Source of the DNA: Sungkyunkwania multivorans
GTDB taxonomy: Bacteria; Bacteroidota; Bacteroidia; Flavobacteriales; Flavobacteriaceae
NCBI RefSeq assembly: GCF_042675645.1
Contig: NZ_JBHTJH010000017.1
Span: forward strand, 310,001 to 374,000
Length of the DNA: 64,000 nucleotides
Direction: 5' to 3'
Below are positions 36,290 through 45,482 of the stretch, in pieces; position 1 is the stretch's first letter, and every line of letters begins with the position of its first letter. Made by a program: the position numbers and the translations under genes. The notes beneath the pieces were generated by a model, which saw nothing but the letters and a program-made list of their open reading frames with translations, had not been told where the DNA came from and ran no database searches.

Positions 36290-37747
36290 TTAATTTTTCT
36301 TTTTCAAAAGCGTTTCTAAGGTGTCAAAGACAAAACCTGCCTTGGTAATATACAATATGAACAAATAGATCGTAGTGCTTACCAAAACGCAAATTAGGCA
36401 GGCATATATGTTCTGAAAGGTCCCATTCACGTAATAGTTGAGTGCAAAGAGGCCACCGCCGACAATCAATAGCATGTCAAATCTATAATAGCGATTGCCT
36501 AAAAAGTCCTTCCGGCACCAAAAAGCAGTTGCAATACCCAGGATCACAAAAGCGATCATCAGTGAAAAAGAAAGTGCGTACAGCGTATCATAGAATTGCT
36601 CCAAAATATAGAATAGTGCCACGTGGGAAACAATGGCTGCAATCAAGGTATATAAATTGTACGGCTTAAAGAATTTTATTTCGATGATTCCTTTCAATCC
36701 GTGAAATATCGAATATGGGACCAACCCAATGGCCATGATCTTAAATGCATAAAGTACATCTTTTATAGTTTCGGGTTTGGAAAGCCAATACTCGAGCAAT
36801 ACGTCCAACCAATTGTATAAGATGATGACCAAGAGTGTTGTTGCATAAAGTATCGTACCAGACATTAGATTTACCGCTGCCTTTTGTCGCTCTGGAGAAT
36901 TGTTATTACCAACGATCACTGATGAGAGTTTAGATACCGGCTGCAAAATGATCAAAACAATTCTGGTCAATGCCAAGGCGATAAGAAAAGAAGCGATCTG
37001 TTTTTGTTCGCTCCCGACCAGCAATGACCCAATGGTCAATAAAAACATATCCGAAAAGGTGATGATCGACCGTGGTATTCCATAAGCATAGAACTCTTTG
37101 CCATAGGTCTTTATCATTTCAACCGAAGGAAATCGGTAGATCTCTAGCCTTAAAACTATATAGAGAAGTAACACCAATTGCAATACCGACATCGCCGTAA
37201 GCGAGTAACTCAAAAGCAGCTCTAAGGTGACCGAAGACGACAAATATTTGAAAACGACGATCAATATCAAACTAGCATTGAGCAGGTTGATAAAATTATA
37301 TGCCAGTACTTTCCGAAGTGTTAAAAAATAAGGCTGTACCAAATAACTCAAATGGATGATAGAAATATACCAAACCGTATATAGAAAATATTGCTTGCTG
37401 TTTGCGGTGCCATCATAGGTAAGGTCCCCCAATTGTTGGCCGAGAGCCAGATATATCAATCCCAGCACGATCGTACTGACTATCCATCCTGAAAAGGAAA
37501 GAAAGAAATAGGTCTTTATCTTTTGCTTTTCATTTTTATAGATGCTGGCATATCTGATAATGGCCTGTGAGGTTCCTAGCTGACTAAGATTGGTAAAGGT
37601 GGGCACCACCCGCCTCATTAGCATAAAGACCCCAAGTGCAACAGCCGATAATAGGTACTCGGCTTGTTGGATCAACCAAAAGTTGAACAATACATTCAAA
37701 ACAGAGAATCCTGTGCTAAAAAAAAGGTCTCTACTTAATTTGTTCAT
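36290..37747 (-). CDS. wzx: Lipid-linked oligosaccharide flippase (Wzx-like)
   Basis: A 485-residue membrane protein with about 14 hydrophobic segments, the size and pattern of polysaccharide transporters of the MOP superfamily. It would flip undecaprenyl-linked repeat units across the inner membrane to the polymerase-like proteins downstream. The N-terminal helix (LFFSTGFSVLNVLFNFWLI) fits Wzx. It overlaps the heparinase-like gene by 4 bases. Confidence 0.83.
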   Translation of the reverse strand: MNKLSRDLFFSTGFSVLNVLFNFWLIQQAEYLLSAVALGVFMLMRRVVPTFTNLSQLGTSQAIIRYASIYKNEKQKIKTYFFLSFSGWIVSTIVLGLIYLALGQQLGDLTYDGTANSKQYFLYTVWYISIIHLSYLVQPYFLTLRKVLAYNFINLLNASLILIVVFKYLSSSVTLELLLSYSLTAMSVLQLVLLLYIVLRLEIYRFPSVEMIKTYGKEFYAYGIPRSIITFSDMFLLTIGSLLVGSEQKQIASFLIALALTRIVLIILQPVSKLSSVIVGNNNSPERQKAAVNLMSGTILYATTLLVIILYNWLDVLLEYWLSKPETIKDVLYAFKIMAIGLVPYSIFHGLKGIIEIKFFKPYNLYTLIAAIVSHVALFYILEQFYDTLYALSFSLMIAFVILGIATAFWCRKDFLGNRYYRFDMLLIVGGGLFALNYYVNGTFQNIYACLICVLVSTTIYLFILYITKAGFVFDTLETLLKKKN

Positions 37748-39681
37748 TGGTTACTTACTTTTTCAATAGTGAAAAACAGATTCGTAGATTGAGCTATGAA
37801 GGTTTTAAGTGTCACTTTAGAAGTTCTCGACTTAGATCCGTAGTGCGAGCTAAAATAGTACTCTCCTACAGAAGCGGTCGACTGTTCATCGAACTGTATT
37901 TTGAACTTTGACTCTCCCGTCATCACGGTGATACTCGTATTTTCAATGGACACATCAACCTCTTTCGAAAAGTGCAAATGCCGTGTTATTTCGTGTTTCG
38001 ATTCGCAATTCACATGGTCGTTGCAAGTTAGTTTAAAATTATTCTTTGTCAGCTTAAATACCCTTCGATGTCCAACGGGGTGGCTCAATCTATCATATCC
38101 CTTATGTTCGCCAGAAATCTCGATGCTATTAGCATTGTCCAAGACCCTCACGTTGAGAGGATTTGCTATATCACTGATGCCCCATTGTCCGATCTGCGGT
38201 GCAATTTCCTGCCCATCAACCATTAGACCATTGTGATAGGCCGAGGACTTCATTTTACTTTTCAAGGCCAGATCGCCCGTATAAGTGTAGCATCCGGGGT
38301 CTACGATGATATCTTTACCATCTAACATCAATTCAAAACTGAAAAGATCGTTATGGCCATGACCTCCTCTGCCATGCATGCCCACTTCACCATAATCAGC
38401 GATAAAATAGTCTTTGGACGTTTTAGCGATGACAAAACCGCCTTCTTCAAAATAATCGAGCTGGAATCCCTCTTTTCTACGAGCAGCCTTCGTCTCTTCT
38501 ATGCCAAAAAGTTCCCTCGAAGAAAGGTATGCTTCCTTCGCAATATTCAAACCATCATCTTCTAAAAATAGGCTTATCAGCTGTAAGATATTGGAATGGT
38601 CATTTAAAGAAACCGCATCATTCTGAAAGATCGACGCGCTATCATTATCTCCAATGATAGGTGTCTCCGAATTTGGCTTGGTAACCGCCTTCATAAAGCG
38701 ATTGGCATTTCTTAAGAGTGTCAGCGTTTCAGACCTGAGTTGAATGCCGCTTCTTTTCATTGCTAAAAATGATACAAAGAAAAGCTCCACCACCAAGCGA
38801 TGATATGGGATCGATTTTTCGAAGTTCACACCATCTTTTAAAAATTGCAGGTGAAATTCATTCTCCGTTTTTTGAATGGCATATCGATACCAATTTCGAG
38901 CTTCTTTAAAGAAGTCCTTGAATATTTTTCCCAGCAACAACAACGCTGTTAAATTGGCAGCGTAATGATTCCCTCTCAGGTCGGTGTATTCGACATTTCT
39001 CCATAAAAAAATTCCATGAAGCAGCAGAATTTCATTTAACAAGTCGATGGTCTTATCTGCTTTGTCGTCTCGTAGCAGCAATTCCCGTAGTTGTACAAGA
39101 TTGATGGTTCGAATCGCAACCTCCATGGGATACCAGTTCACAGAATGCGCGATGGGATTTTTGGTCTTCCAGTGCTCTAAAGTGGAACGAACGAATGTTA
39201 GATATTTCTCGTCTTTCGTTAGCAGATATGACCTAGCGACTGCGATCAAAAAGCTAAGCCTCGACAATTCCCAAGGAAACTTTACATCATATTCCTTTTC
39301 TTTATTTGGCTTGTAAAAGGAATATCCTTTGTAATACTTATTTTTCCAAGTATGACCTGATCTCCAATCCGAATTCCATCGTATCGGAAATTCAAACGTG
39401 TATTCGGTATCAAAAATAGCAATCGAACCTGCCAATATACGAGAGGCGTCTGCAAGTATCGTTTGGTTGAGTTCTGAAGAGCGCTGGTCATAACCACTAA
39501 AATCAGCGTGAAAAAGTCCACTTTTTGATTTGTGTGTTCCCTCTTTTTCAATCTTGTCAGAGATCAGATTTTCAACTGTATCCCAAAACTTCGTCCGATG
39601 GTAATATTTAAGCTTTACGAGTTGCTTAAAGCGATACCAAACTACGGGAATGGGTTTCGATAATACAGTTTTGATGTTCAT
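37744..39681 (-). CDS. Heparinase II/III family protein, no signal peptide (module B)
   Basis: A 645-residue heparinase II/III-fold protein. Candidate catalytic segments are LRGNHYAANLTAL near residue 230, FEKSIPYHRLVVEL near 280 and IIGDNDSASIFQ near 345. In the C-terminal sandwich HGRGGHGHNDLFSFEL and SAYHNGLMVDG carry likely metal/active-site histidines. It has neither signal peptide nor lipobox. It lies between Wzx and a bi-domain oxidoreductase, repeating the pairing seen in module A. This copy keeps the His/Asn-rich motif more completely than the module A protein. Confidence 0.87.
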   Translation of the reverse strand: MNIKTVLSKPIPVVWYRFKQLVKLKYYHRTKFWDTVENLISDKIEKEGTHKSKSGLFHADFSGYDQRSSELNQTILADASRILAGSIAIFDTEYTFEFPIRWNSDWRSGHTWKNKYYKGYSFYKPNKEKEYDVKFPWELSRLSFLIAVARSYLLTKDEKYLTFVRSTLEHWKTKNPIAHSVNWYPMEVAIRTINLVQLRELLLRDDKADKTIDLLNEILLLHGIFLWRNVEYTDLRGNHYAANLTALLLLGKIFKDFFKEARNWYRYAIQKTENEFHLQFLKDGVNFEKSIPYHRLVVELFFVSFLAMKRSGIQLRSETLTLLRNANRFMKAVTKPNSETPIIGDNDSASIFQNDAVSLNDHSNILQLISLFLEDDGLNIAKEAYLSSRELFGIEETKAARRKEGFQLDYFEEGGFVIAKTSKDYFIADYGEVGMHGRGGHGHNDLFSFELMLDGKDIIVDPGCYTYTGDLALKSKMKSSAYHNGLMVDGQEIAPQIGQWGISDIANPLNVRVLDNANSIEISGEHKGYDRLSHPVGHRRVFKLTKNNFKLTCNDHVNCESKHEITRHLHFSKEVDVSIENTSITVMTGESKFKIQFDEQSTASVGEYYFSSHYGSKSRTSKVTLKTFIAQSTNLFFTIEKVSNQ

Positions 39682-39698
39682 TAGCGCCTATTGCCTTT

Positions 39699-41816
39699 TT
39701 AATCATTCTGAATCAAAAAAGTCGCTTTGGTCGTTTCCACCATACTCTCAAAATCGATGGCCCACTCATTTTTTGTGATGGAATCGTGCATATATAGCAA
39801 CTCTTCATACTGTCCTTTTTCGGAAGTTTTTGAGCTAAGTTCCTTCACTTTTACGCCATAGCCAGTAAGTTTGGTAAAATCGTCCATGATAATGGTCTTG
39901 CTATCGAAATGCACTTCCAAGTTCTCTTTCTGATAGCCTTTGTTCCCCACTGCAAAGTATTGCAAGCTTCCAACGGAACCATCCGTATACTTTAGGACGA
40001 TAGATACGTTATCATCACCTCGAATCTGATCGTTCTTTGGACTGAGCTTTTCTACACTAACAGACACTATTGAAGCGTCTGTGAAATATGAGATCAGGTC
40101 GATAAAGTGGCACACCTCGCCAACGACACGTCCGCCATGCTCGTGGATGGCGTCATCGGAAGGTCGATGTCCGGCGTTAATGCGGTAGCTTACATATAAA
40201 GGATTGACTCGTTTGTCCGTATGCTGTTTGATCTCTCTGGCATACTTGCTGAATCTTCTATTGAAACCCGTTAGCAATAAGGGTTTATTCTTTATGGTCT
40301 CGTCATTGTAAAAGGCGATGATCTTGTCCAAGTCTTCCTGGTTGGTCGCCAAAGGTTTTTCTACGAAGGTATGTTTTCCTGCCATCAGTGATTTGAGCAC
40401 GAGTGATGCATGGTCCTTATGCTGAGTGGTAATAAAAACCAGGTCTACTTCTGGATCCGTTAACACATCGGCTATCTCTGAAGTAGTATACTTTGCATCG
40501 AAATGAGTGGCGACCGATTTTCCCTTATGTCCAGTTCTGTTAACAACTGCATAGAGCGCGTACTTGTCCTTCATCTTTTCCATATTTGGAAGATGCATGG
40601 CAGTAGCAAAGCTTCCCGCACCTACAAGTGCCACATTGAGCGCGCCTTTTCTTGAGTAGTTCTCATTCACCACAACTTTGGAGCTTGGCTTGGCGTCGAT
40701 CTTATTGTCATATGCGAGCAACACGATGATCGGCTTTTCTGGTCCCTGCAAGGAGGCATAGGCTTCTTCGACCTGATCGATGGGGTACACCTTATTGATC
40801 AATAGATCTAAGGACACTTTTCCTTCATTGAGCATATGCAGGTACTCCGTCATATTGCGATTCTCGGTCCATCGCACATAGGCGTAGGGATAATCATTCC
40901 CCTTATCTTCATATTCCCTATCGTATCGGCCAGGTCCGTAGGAGGTAGATATCTTAAAATCGAGTTCCTTTTTGTAGATATCCTCTCGTTTGATCTCCAT
41001 ACCAGATACCCCTACCAAGATCACTCGCCCTTTTTTCTTACAAGCTTTAAATGCTTGGGATAAGGGTTCACTACTTGCGGTAGCCGCCGTAAAGATCACA
41101 GCATCTGTCCCGTGACCTCCTGTGTGGTCGGTAACGGTCTTTACGAGGTCGTCCTTTGTGGGGTCGATGACAATATCGGCACCCAATTCTTTGGCAATTT
41201 GAAGTCGGTCTGGATTGATATCACTTACGATGGTCCTCACCCCCGAATTTCTGAGAAACTGCACGGTGAGCAATCCTAAGATTCCTGCACCTATCACCAC
41301 ACAATACTCACCCAATCGAAGGTCTGCCCGGCGCACTCCCTGCATTGCAATTCCTCCAAGAGTAACGGTCGACGCCAACTTCAGGTCCAGTCCTTCGGGG
41401 ACTTTCATCACTAGGTTTTGTGGCACCACTACATATTCAGCGTGATTGGCTATCCCTGCTCCAGCAGCTGCCACTTTATCCCCAACCTGAATATTGGTGA
41501 CTCCTTCGCCCACTGCAATGACAATTCCGGCATTGGAGTACCCTGTGGGCGTTCCGTATTTTACTTTTTGCTGTACTTTGGAGAAGGCCCTTGATATTCC
41601 TTGAGACTTTGCAAGGTCGATAACCTTTTTTAGATTTTCGGGTTGCTTAAGTGCTCTCACCAGGAGGTTCTCTCCACTGTTACCAACACTTTTCAACTCG
41701 GTTCCGGCCGAAATACAACTGTACGAAACACTGATCAACACTTCTCCTACCGATAATATCGGCGATGGCACCTCTTCGGCCACGACTTTTCCTTTCTTTA
41801 TGATTGCTTGTAACAT
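39699..41816 (-). CDS. Bi-domain oxidoreductase: MDR plus Gfo/Idh/MocA (module B)
   Basis: A 705-residue paralogue of the protein at 29190-31310, collinear along its whole length. The MDR-like half holds VVIGAGILGLLTVQFLRNSG, the Gfo/Idh/MocA half holds LVGAGSFATAMHLPN and FVEKPLAT. Shared blocks such as TSYGPGRYD and KGNDYP-[LY]-[PA] show common origin, but the two are clearly diverged and so not a recent duplication. It is 17 bases upstream of its heparinase partner, and its start shares one base with the SGNH-like gene. Confidence 0.85.
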   Translation of the reverse strand: MLQAIIKKGKVVAEEVPSPILSVGEVLISVSYSCISAGTELKSVGNSGENLLVRALKQPENLKKVIDLAKSQGISRAFSKVQQKVKYGTPTGYSNAGIVIAVGEGVTNIQVGDKVAAAGAGIANHAEYVVVPQNLVMKVPEGLDLKLASTVTLGGIAMQGVRRADLRLGEYCVVIGAGILGLLTVQFLRNSGVRTIVSDINPDRLQIAKELGADIVIDPTKDDLVKTVTDHTGGHGTDAVIFTAATASSEPLSQAFKACKKKGRVILVGVSGMEIKREDIYKKELDFKISTSYGPGRYDREYEDKGNDYPYAYVRWTENRNMTEYLHMLNEGKVSLDLLINKVYPIDQVEEAYASLQGPEKPIIVLLAYDNKIDAKPSSKVVVNENYSRKGALNVALVGAGSFATAMHLPNMEKMKDKYALYAVVNRTGHKGKSVATHFDAKYTTSEIADVLTDPEVDLVFITTQHKDHASLVLKSLMAGKHTFVEKPLATNQEDLDKIIAFYNDETIKNKPLLLTGFNRRFSKYAREIKQHTDKRVNPLYVSYRINAGHRPSDDAIHEHGGRVVGEVCHFIDLISYFTDASIVSVSVEKLSPKNDQIRGDDNVSIVLKYTDGSVGSLQYFAVGNKGYQKENLEVHFDSKTIIMDDFTKLTGYGVKVKELSSKTSEKGQYEELLYMHDSITKNEWAIDFESMVETTKATFLIQND

Positions 41817-43480
41817 TACAGATCTAATTCTTTAATAATGAATGTTGCTAATGTGAGATGTCCTTTTGCGTCAAAGTGCAATACATCTATCTTGTCCCTT
41901 ACACTTCCTTGTGTATATACACCAAAATTGTCTTTGGATAAAATGTATGAAGCATCTACAAAGAGTACTTCTTTCTCTTCACAATACTCTTTGATTCTCT
42001 TTGCCGTTTCTTCATATTTATCCTTTTGAGGGTAGGCCGTCTTGTCTTTATGATGCCAAAACGGCGTCATCAGCAAAATAGGCATACTGGCTCCTTTATT
42101 TCTCGTTTCGGAAAGAAAATCAACAACAGAAGCCATATTTAAATAGATTTGCTGCCATTCGTCGTCCTTATAAGAATAAGATACATGTATACGTTCTGTT
42201 GCTTCTTCCTCAAAACTAGGGTTAGGCGCTATATTTTCTGCAGCCGTACCTTCGTATATGGGGTGTATGCTTATATCATCGAACCAGACATGACCGGTGC
42301 CGCCATAAAAAAGCATATGTGGCTTTACAGCGACCACTTTTTTATCGAATGTGACCTTGGTGGCAACTTCTTCCCAATCGTGTGTGCCCTTAGAAAATTT
42401 CAAGTTCTTGAAATACCATTCATAGCTGCCATCTTCAAAGAACACCTGAAAATCCAGGCATAATAACTTTGTGGTGCGTGCGACATCTTCGGTTTTGCTC
42501 CATCCTCGAAATTCGAACGTAGCAGTCGGCTTTTCTAGCGTGATCTCATCTCCAAACCATTTCGAATTTTTGACTTCATCATTGGAGATCTTTACCGATC
42601 GTGTTCCACTCCTGAATACGGTAGTATCCCATCCGGTTTTATTGTCCAAAGACTGATTTACCGTAAGCCAATATCTCGGAATGTTGAGCCCTATTGCCTT
42701 TGGTGAGCTCTCGGTTAATTCATGCTCGCCTTCCTTTAAAACCGTGATGGTCTCATCTTTTAGCCATTTCTTTATGGCGGTACGCTTGGCATATATTTCT
42801 ACATTATCTTCAACGACCTCTTCTGTATAGTCGCTTACTTTGTCGTTGATGGTCGAGGGAAAACTAAACCCATGATCCTCGGTCAGCACGCCCTTGCGCT
42901 CTTTATTCTCTTTTTTTGTGTAATTTTTGTCCGCAAGTTCTTTCACTGTGGGTCGTATATTATCAGAAATACAGTCCCACGGCGTCACAGCTATCAAAAC
43001 CTTGTCTGGGTCTAACAGTTCGGAGGCCTTTTGCGCAACGATCAATTTTTCCTTGATCGTCATTCCTCCCAAAGAAAGATTGTAGATCTGAAAGGCAGCA
43101 TCGGAATGATCTTGAAGTCTTTGTGACACCAATTGATCATATGTTTCTGTGATATTCTTGCCCTGAACCACTCTCAATTGCGAAGAACCAATCATCAGAA
43201 ATTTAGGCTTCTCGGTCTCCTTCAGATTCTGAAAAACCTTATCTATTTCCTTTCCACTCGTTGGATCGAATGTCACCTCATCTTTGATGATCAAGGAGTC
43301 GAGCATTGCACTCGTAGAAGTGGCCATCGTTTTGATACCCTTGTTAAAAGTCAAATAGGATTCCACTTTGGGGTCTTTGTAGAAAAAAAATCGGATCAAA
43401 TATGACAAGACCAGGAAAACGAGGATCGCAATTCCAATTTGTAGAAAAAATAAACGATGATTCTTTCTCATAATCGTCAA
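41816..43480 (-). CDS. Membrane-anchored SGNH-type protein with inserted jelly-roll, probable O-acetylation partner
   Basis: A 554-residue protein with one N-terminal transmembrane anchor (FFLQIGIAILVFLVLSYLI) and a periplasmic body. The SGNH-like blocks are LMIGSSQLRVVQG near residue 100 (Ser in a GSS instead of GDS setting) and IDVLHFDAKGHL near the C-terminus, giving the Asp-x-x-His pair. Between them, about residues 260-410, lies a beta-rich insert with DTTVFRSGTRSVKIS and VWFDDISIHP, like a carbohydrate-binding jelly-roll. Overlap of 4 bases with the MBOAT gene suggests an AlgJ/AlgX-like role in O-acetylating the polysaccharide. Confidence 0.7.
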   Translation of the reverse strand: MTIMRKNHRLFFLQIGIAILVFLVLSYLIRFFFYKDPKVESYLTFNKGIKTMATSTSAMLDSLIIKDEVTFDPTSGKEIDKVFQNLKETEKPKFLMIGSSQLRVVQGKNITETYDQLVSQRLQDHSDAAFQIYNLSLGGMTIKEKLIVAQKASELLDPDKVLIAVTPWDCISDNIRPTVKELADKNYTKKENKERKGVLTEDHGFSFPSTINDKVSDYTEEVVEDNVEIYAKRTAIKKWLKDETITVLKEGEHELTESSPKAIGLNIPRYWLTVNQSLDNKTGWDTTVFRSGTRSVKISNDEVKNSKWFGDEITLEKPTATFEFRGWSKTEDVARTTKLLCLDFQVFFEDGSYEWYFKNLKFSKGTHDWEEVATKVTFDKKVVAVKPHMLFYGGTGHVWFDDISIHPIYEGTAAENIAPNPSFEEEATERIHVSYSYKDDEWQQIYLNMASVVDFLSETRNKGASMPILLMTPFWHHKDKTAYPQKDKYEETAKRIKEYCEEKEVLFVDASYILSKDNFGVYTQGSVRDKIDVLHFDAKGHLTLATFIIKELDL

Positions 43481-44934
43481 AATTGAAAATAGATAAATGC
43501 TTGGTTCTCATCACTTCCAAAGAGAAGCACTAAAAATATTGCCAACCCAAAGAGTGCTCCTTGTAAATAGGGTTTCTTCAAGATGTGTTGTTGCTCTTCT
43601 TCTATCGTGGCAAAGTACCTCGTACCAAAGAAGTGACCAACAGTAGTAATCAATAATAGCAGTATAAAGGCCATGGGTATCTGATAGTTGACCGATGCTT
43701 TGGATAGGAACATATTCTTTAGGATCTCCCCAGAATCGGCAAAGGTCTGAGCTCTAAAAAAGACCCAGGTGACCATAACAAATACCATGGTCACTGCCCA
43801 AGATAGTACTTTATAAAGCGTGTTTGTGAGTACCGAAAAATTGAACTTGTCCGAAACATTGGTCTTGTAGCGTTTGTGAATGATCAGTGCCAGACCGTGT
43901 AACCCGCCCCACACGACAAAATTCCAGCTAGCGCCATGCCACAATCCTCCAAGAAGCATGGTGATCATTAAGTTTCTGTAATACATCGGCTTCGAACCTC
44001 TACTTCCTCCTAATGGGATAAAGAGATAGTCTCGAAGCCACGTAGACAGGCTAATATGCCACTTGCGCCAAAATTCGGTAATGTTTGTCGCGTTGTATGG
44101 CATATTAAAGTTCTCCATGAGTTTGAATCCAAGCAATGCCGCTACCCCAATCGCCATATCGGAATACCCAGAGAAATCGCAATATATTTGAATGCTATAC
44201 GACATAACGCCTACCCAAGTGGCTAGGGTTCCGTATTGATCGGGATTGGCAAACAGCGGGTCGGATATTTGAGCAATATTGTCTGCGATCAAGACCTTTT
44301 TCACCAATCCAAGAATAAAATAGTTTGCAGCAAGTTGAAAATTGATATTTCTGAAGAATCTGTTCTCCTTTAATTGCGGGATAAAATCCTTGGCTCTTAC
44401 GATGGGGCCTGCTACCAATTGTGGGAAGAAGGTAACGTAGAGTGAAAACTCCATAAAGTCCTTCGATGGCTTCATCTTACCGTAATAGATGTCTATCGTA
44501 TAACACATCGACTGGAAGGTGTAGAAGGAGATCCCAACAGGTAGTACCACGTTGACAAAAAAGTTAGATCCGCCATTTTCCGAAACGAGCCCAGAGATCT
44601 GGTTCACCGTATCCAAGAAGAAATTGGCATATTTGAAATAAGCCAAAAATCCCAAGTTCGTTACCAAACTAAGGATCAAATAAAATCGTTTTTTACTTTG
44701 AGAGTTGCTGGTGTGTATCTTCTTTCCAGCAAAATAGTCTACCACGGTGGAAAACAGAATAAGAAGAATGAACACTGGATTCCATGACATATAGAAATAA
44801 TAAGAAGCTAAAAGCAAAAAGATGATCCTTGCTTTTAGCTTCTTGTCTTCATCCTTGATGGCACCAAGCACAAACCAATAAATGATAAAGACAACGGTAA
44901 AAAATACTAAGAATAGCGAAGTTGAAAATATCAT
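43477..44934 (-). CDS. MBOAT family O-acyltransferase (AlgI-like)
   Basis: A 485-residue polytopic protein with about 11-12 membrane segments. The MBOAT hallmark histidine lies in GGLWHGASWNFVVWGGLHG, preceded by FWRKWHISLSTWLRDYLFIP, both typical of AlgI/DltB-type enzymes. It passes acyl (usually acetyl) groups across the inner membrane to a periplasmic transferase. The SGNH-like protein encoded next to it is the likely recipient. Confidence 0.92.
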   Translation of the reverse strand: MIFSTSLFLVFFTVVFIIYWFVLGAIKDEDKKLKARIIFLLLASYYFYMSWNPVFILLILFSTVVDYFAGKKIHTSNSQSKKRFYLILSLVTNLGFLAYFKYANFFLDTVNQISGLVSENGGSNFFVNVVLPVGISFYTFQSMCYTIDIYYGKMKPSKDFMEFSLYVTFFPQLVAGPIVRAKDFIPQLKENRFFRNINFQLAANYFILGLVKKVLIADNIAQISDPLFANPDQYGTLATWVGVMSYSIQIYCDFSGYSDMAIGVAALLGFKLMENFNMPYNATNITEFWRKWHISLSTWLRDYLFIPLGGSRGSKPMYYRNLMITMLLGGLWHGASWNFVVWGGLHGLALIIHKRYKTNVSDKFNFSVLTNTLYKVLSWAVTMVFVMVTWVFFRAQTFADSGEILKNMFLSKASVNYQIPMAFILLLLITTVGHFFGTRYFATIEEEQQHILKKPYLQGALFGLAIFLVLLFGSDENQAFIYFQF

Positions 44935-44947
44935 TTCATTTCTTTAA

Positions 44948-45475
44948 TTAGAACTTCACATCCAATATGGTCATCATCCTACCCTGTACACCATCTTTTG
45001 GGTGATAAAAATAGACCTTTACCTTCTCAAACTCTTTTTGATCAACGGTAAATTCGTTAGAAATCGTAACAAATGTATTTTCTAACTGCTGAACCTCACA
45101 CTTTGAAGCAATCGTAGAGGCATTGGCATCTTTGCCATCTTGGCTTTTCGGATATACTCTAAAGGCGACGTTCAGTTCTTGGATCCTGTCAAAATCCGAC
45201 TTGTCCTCCAGGAAATAGATCAGCTGGTATTTTCCTCCTTCATTCGCTACCACCCCGATCTCGGTAAGGCCGATGCCCTCAATGAATTCGAAGCTATCAG
45301 AGAAGATCGTCTTCATATTGGCGAAGCTGTTCTCGATCTTTGGAAACTTTGAATCTTCGATCTTCTTTTCGACAACCACAGGTTCTACGACCTGATTCTC
45401 TTTATCACTCTTTTCTGTTTTACAGGATGCGAGGGAAATTGTTAAAGCTACTGCGGTAAAAACTATCCTTTTCAT
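44948..45475 (-). CDS. Small lipoprotein in the polysaccharide operon
   Basis: A 175-residue predicted lipoprotein with signal MKRIVFTAVALTISLASC (Cys18). A charged Glu/Lys/Val linker leads into a strand-rich domain (VRPVVV-like segments absent; core around YQLIYFLEDKSDFDRIQ and NVAFRVYPKS). No family recognised. It lies 13 bases before the MBOAT gene and 7 bases after wecC, so it is part of the operon and may assist O-acylation or export at the outer or inner membrane. Confidence 0.65.
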   Translation of the reverse strand: MKRIVFTAVALTISLASCKTEKSDKENQVVEPVVVEKKIEDSKFPKIENSFANMKTIFSDSFEFIEGIGLTEIGVVANEGGKYQLIYFLEDKSDFDRIQELNVAFRVYPKSQDGKDANASTIASKCEVQQLENTFVTISNEFTVDQKEFEKVKVYFYHPKDGVQGRMMTILDVKF

Positions 45476-45482
45476 CTTTGTT

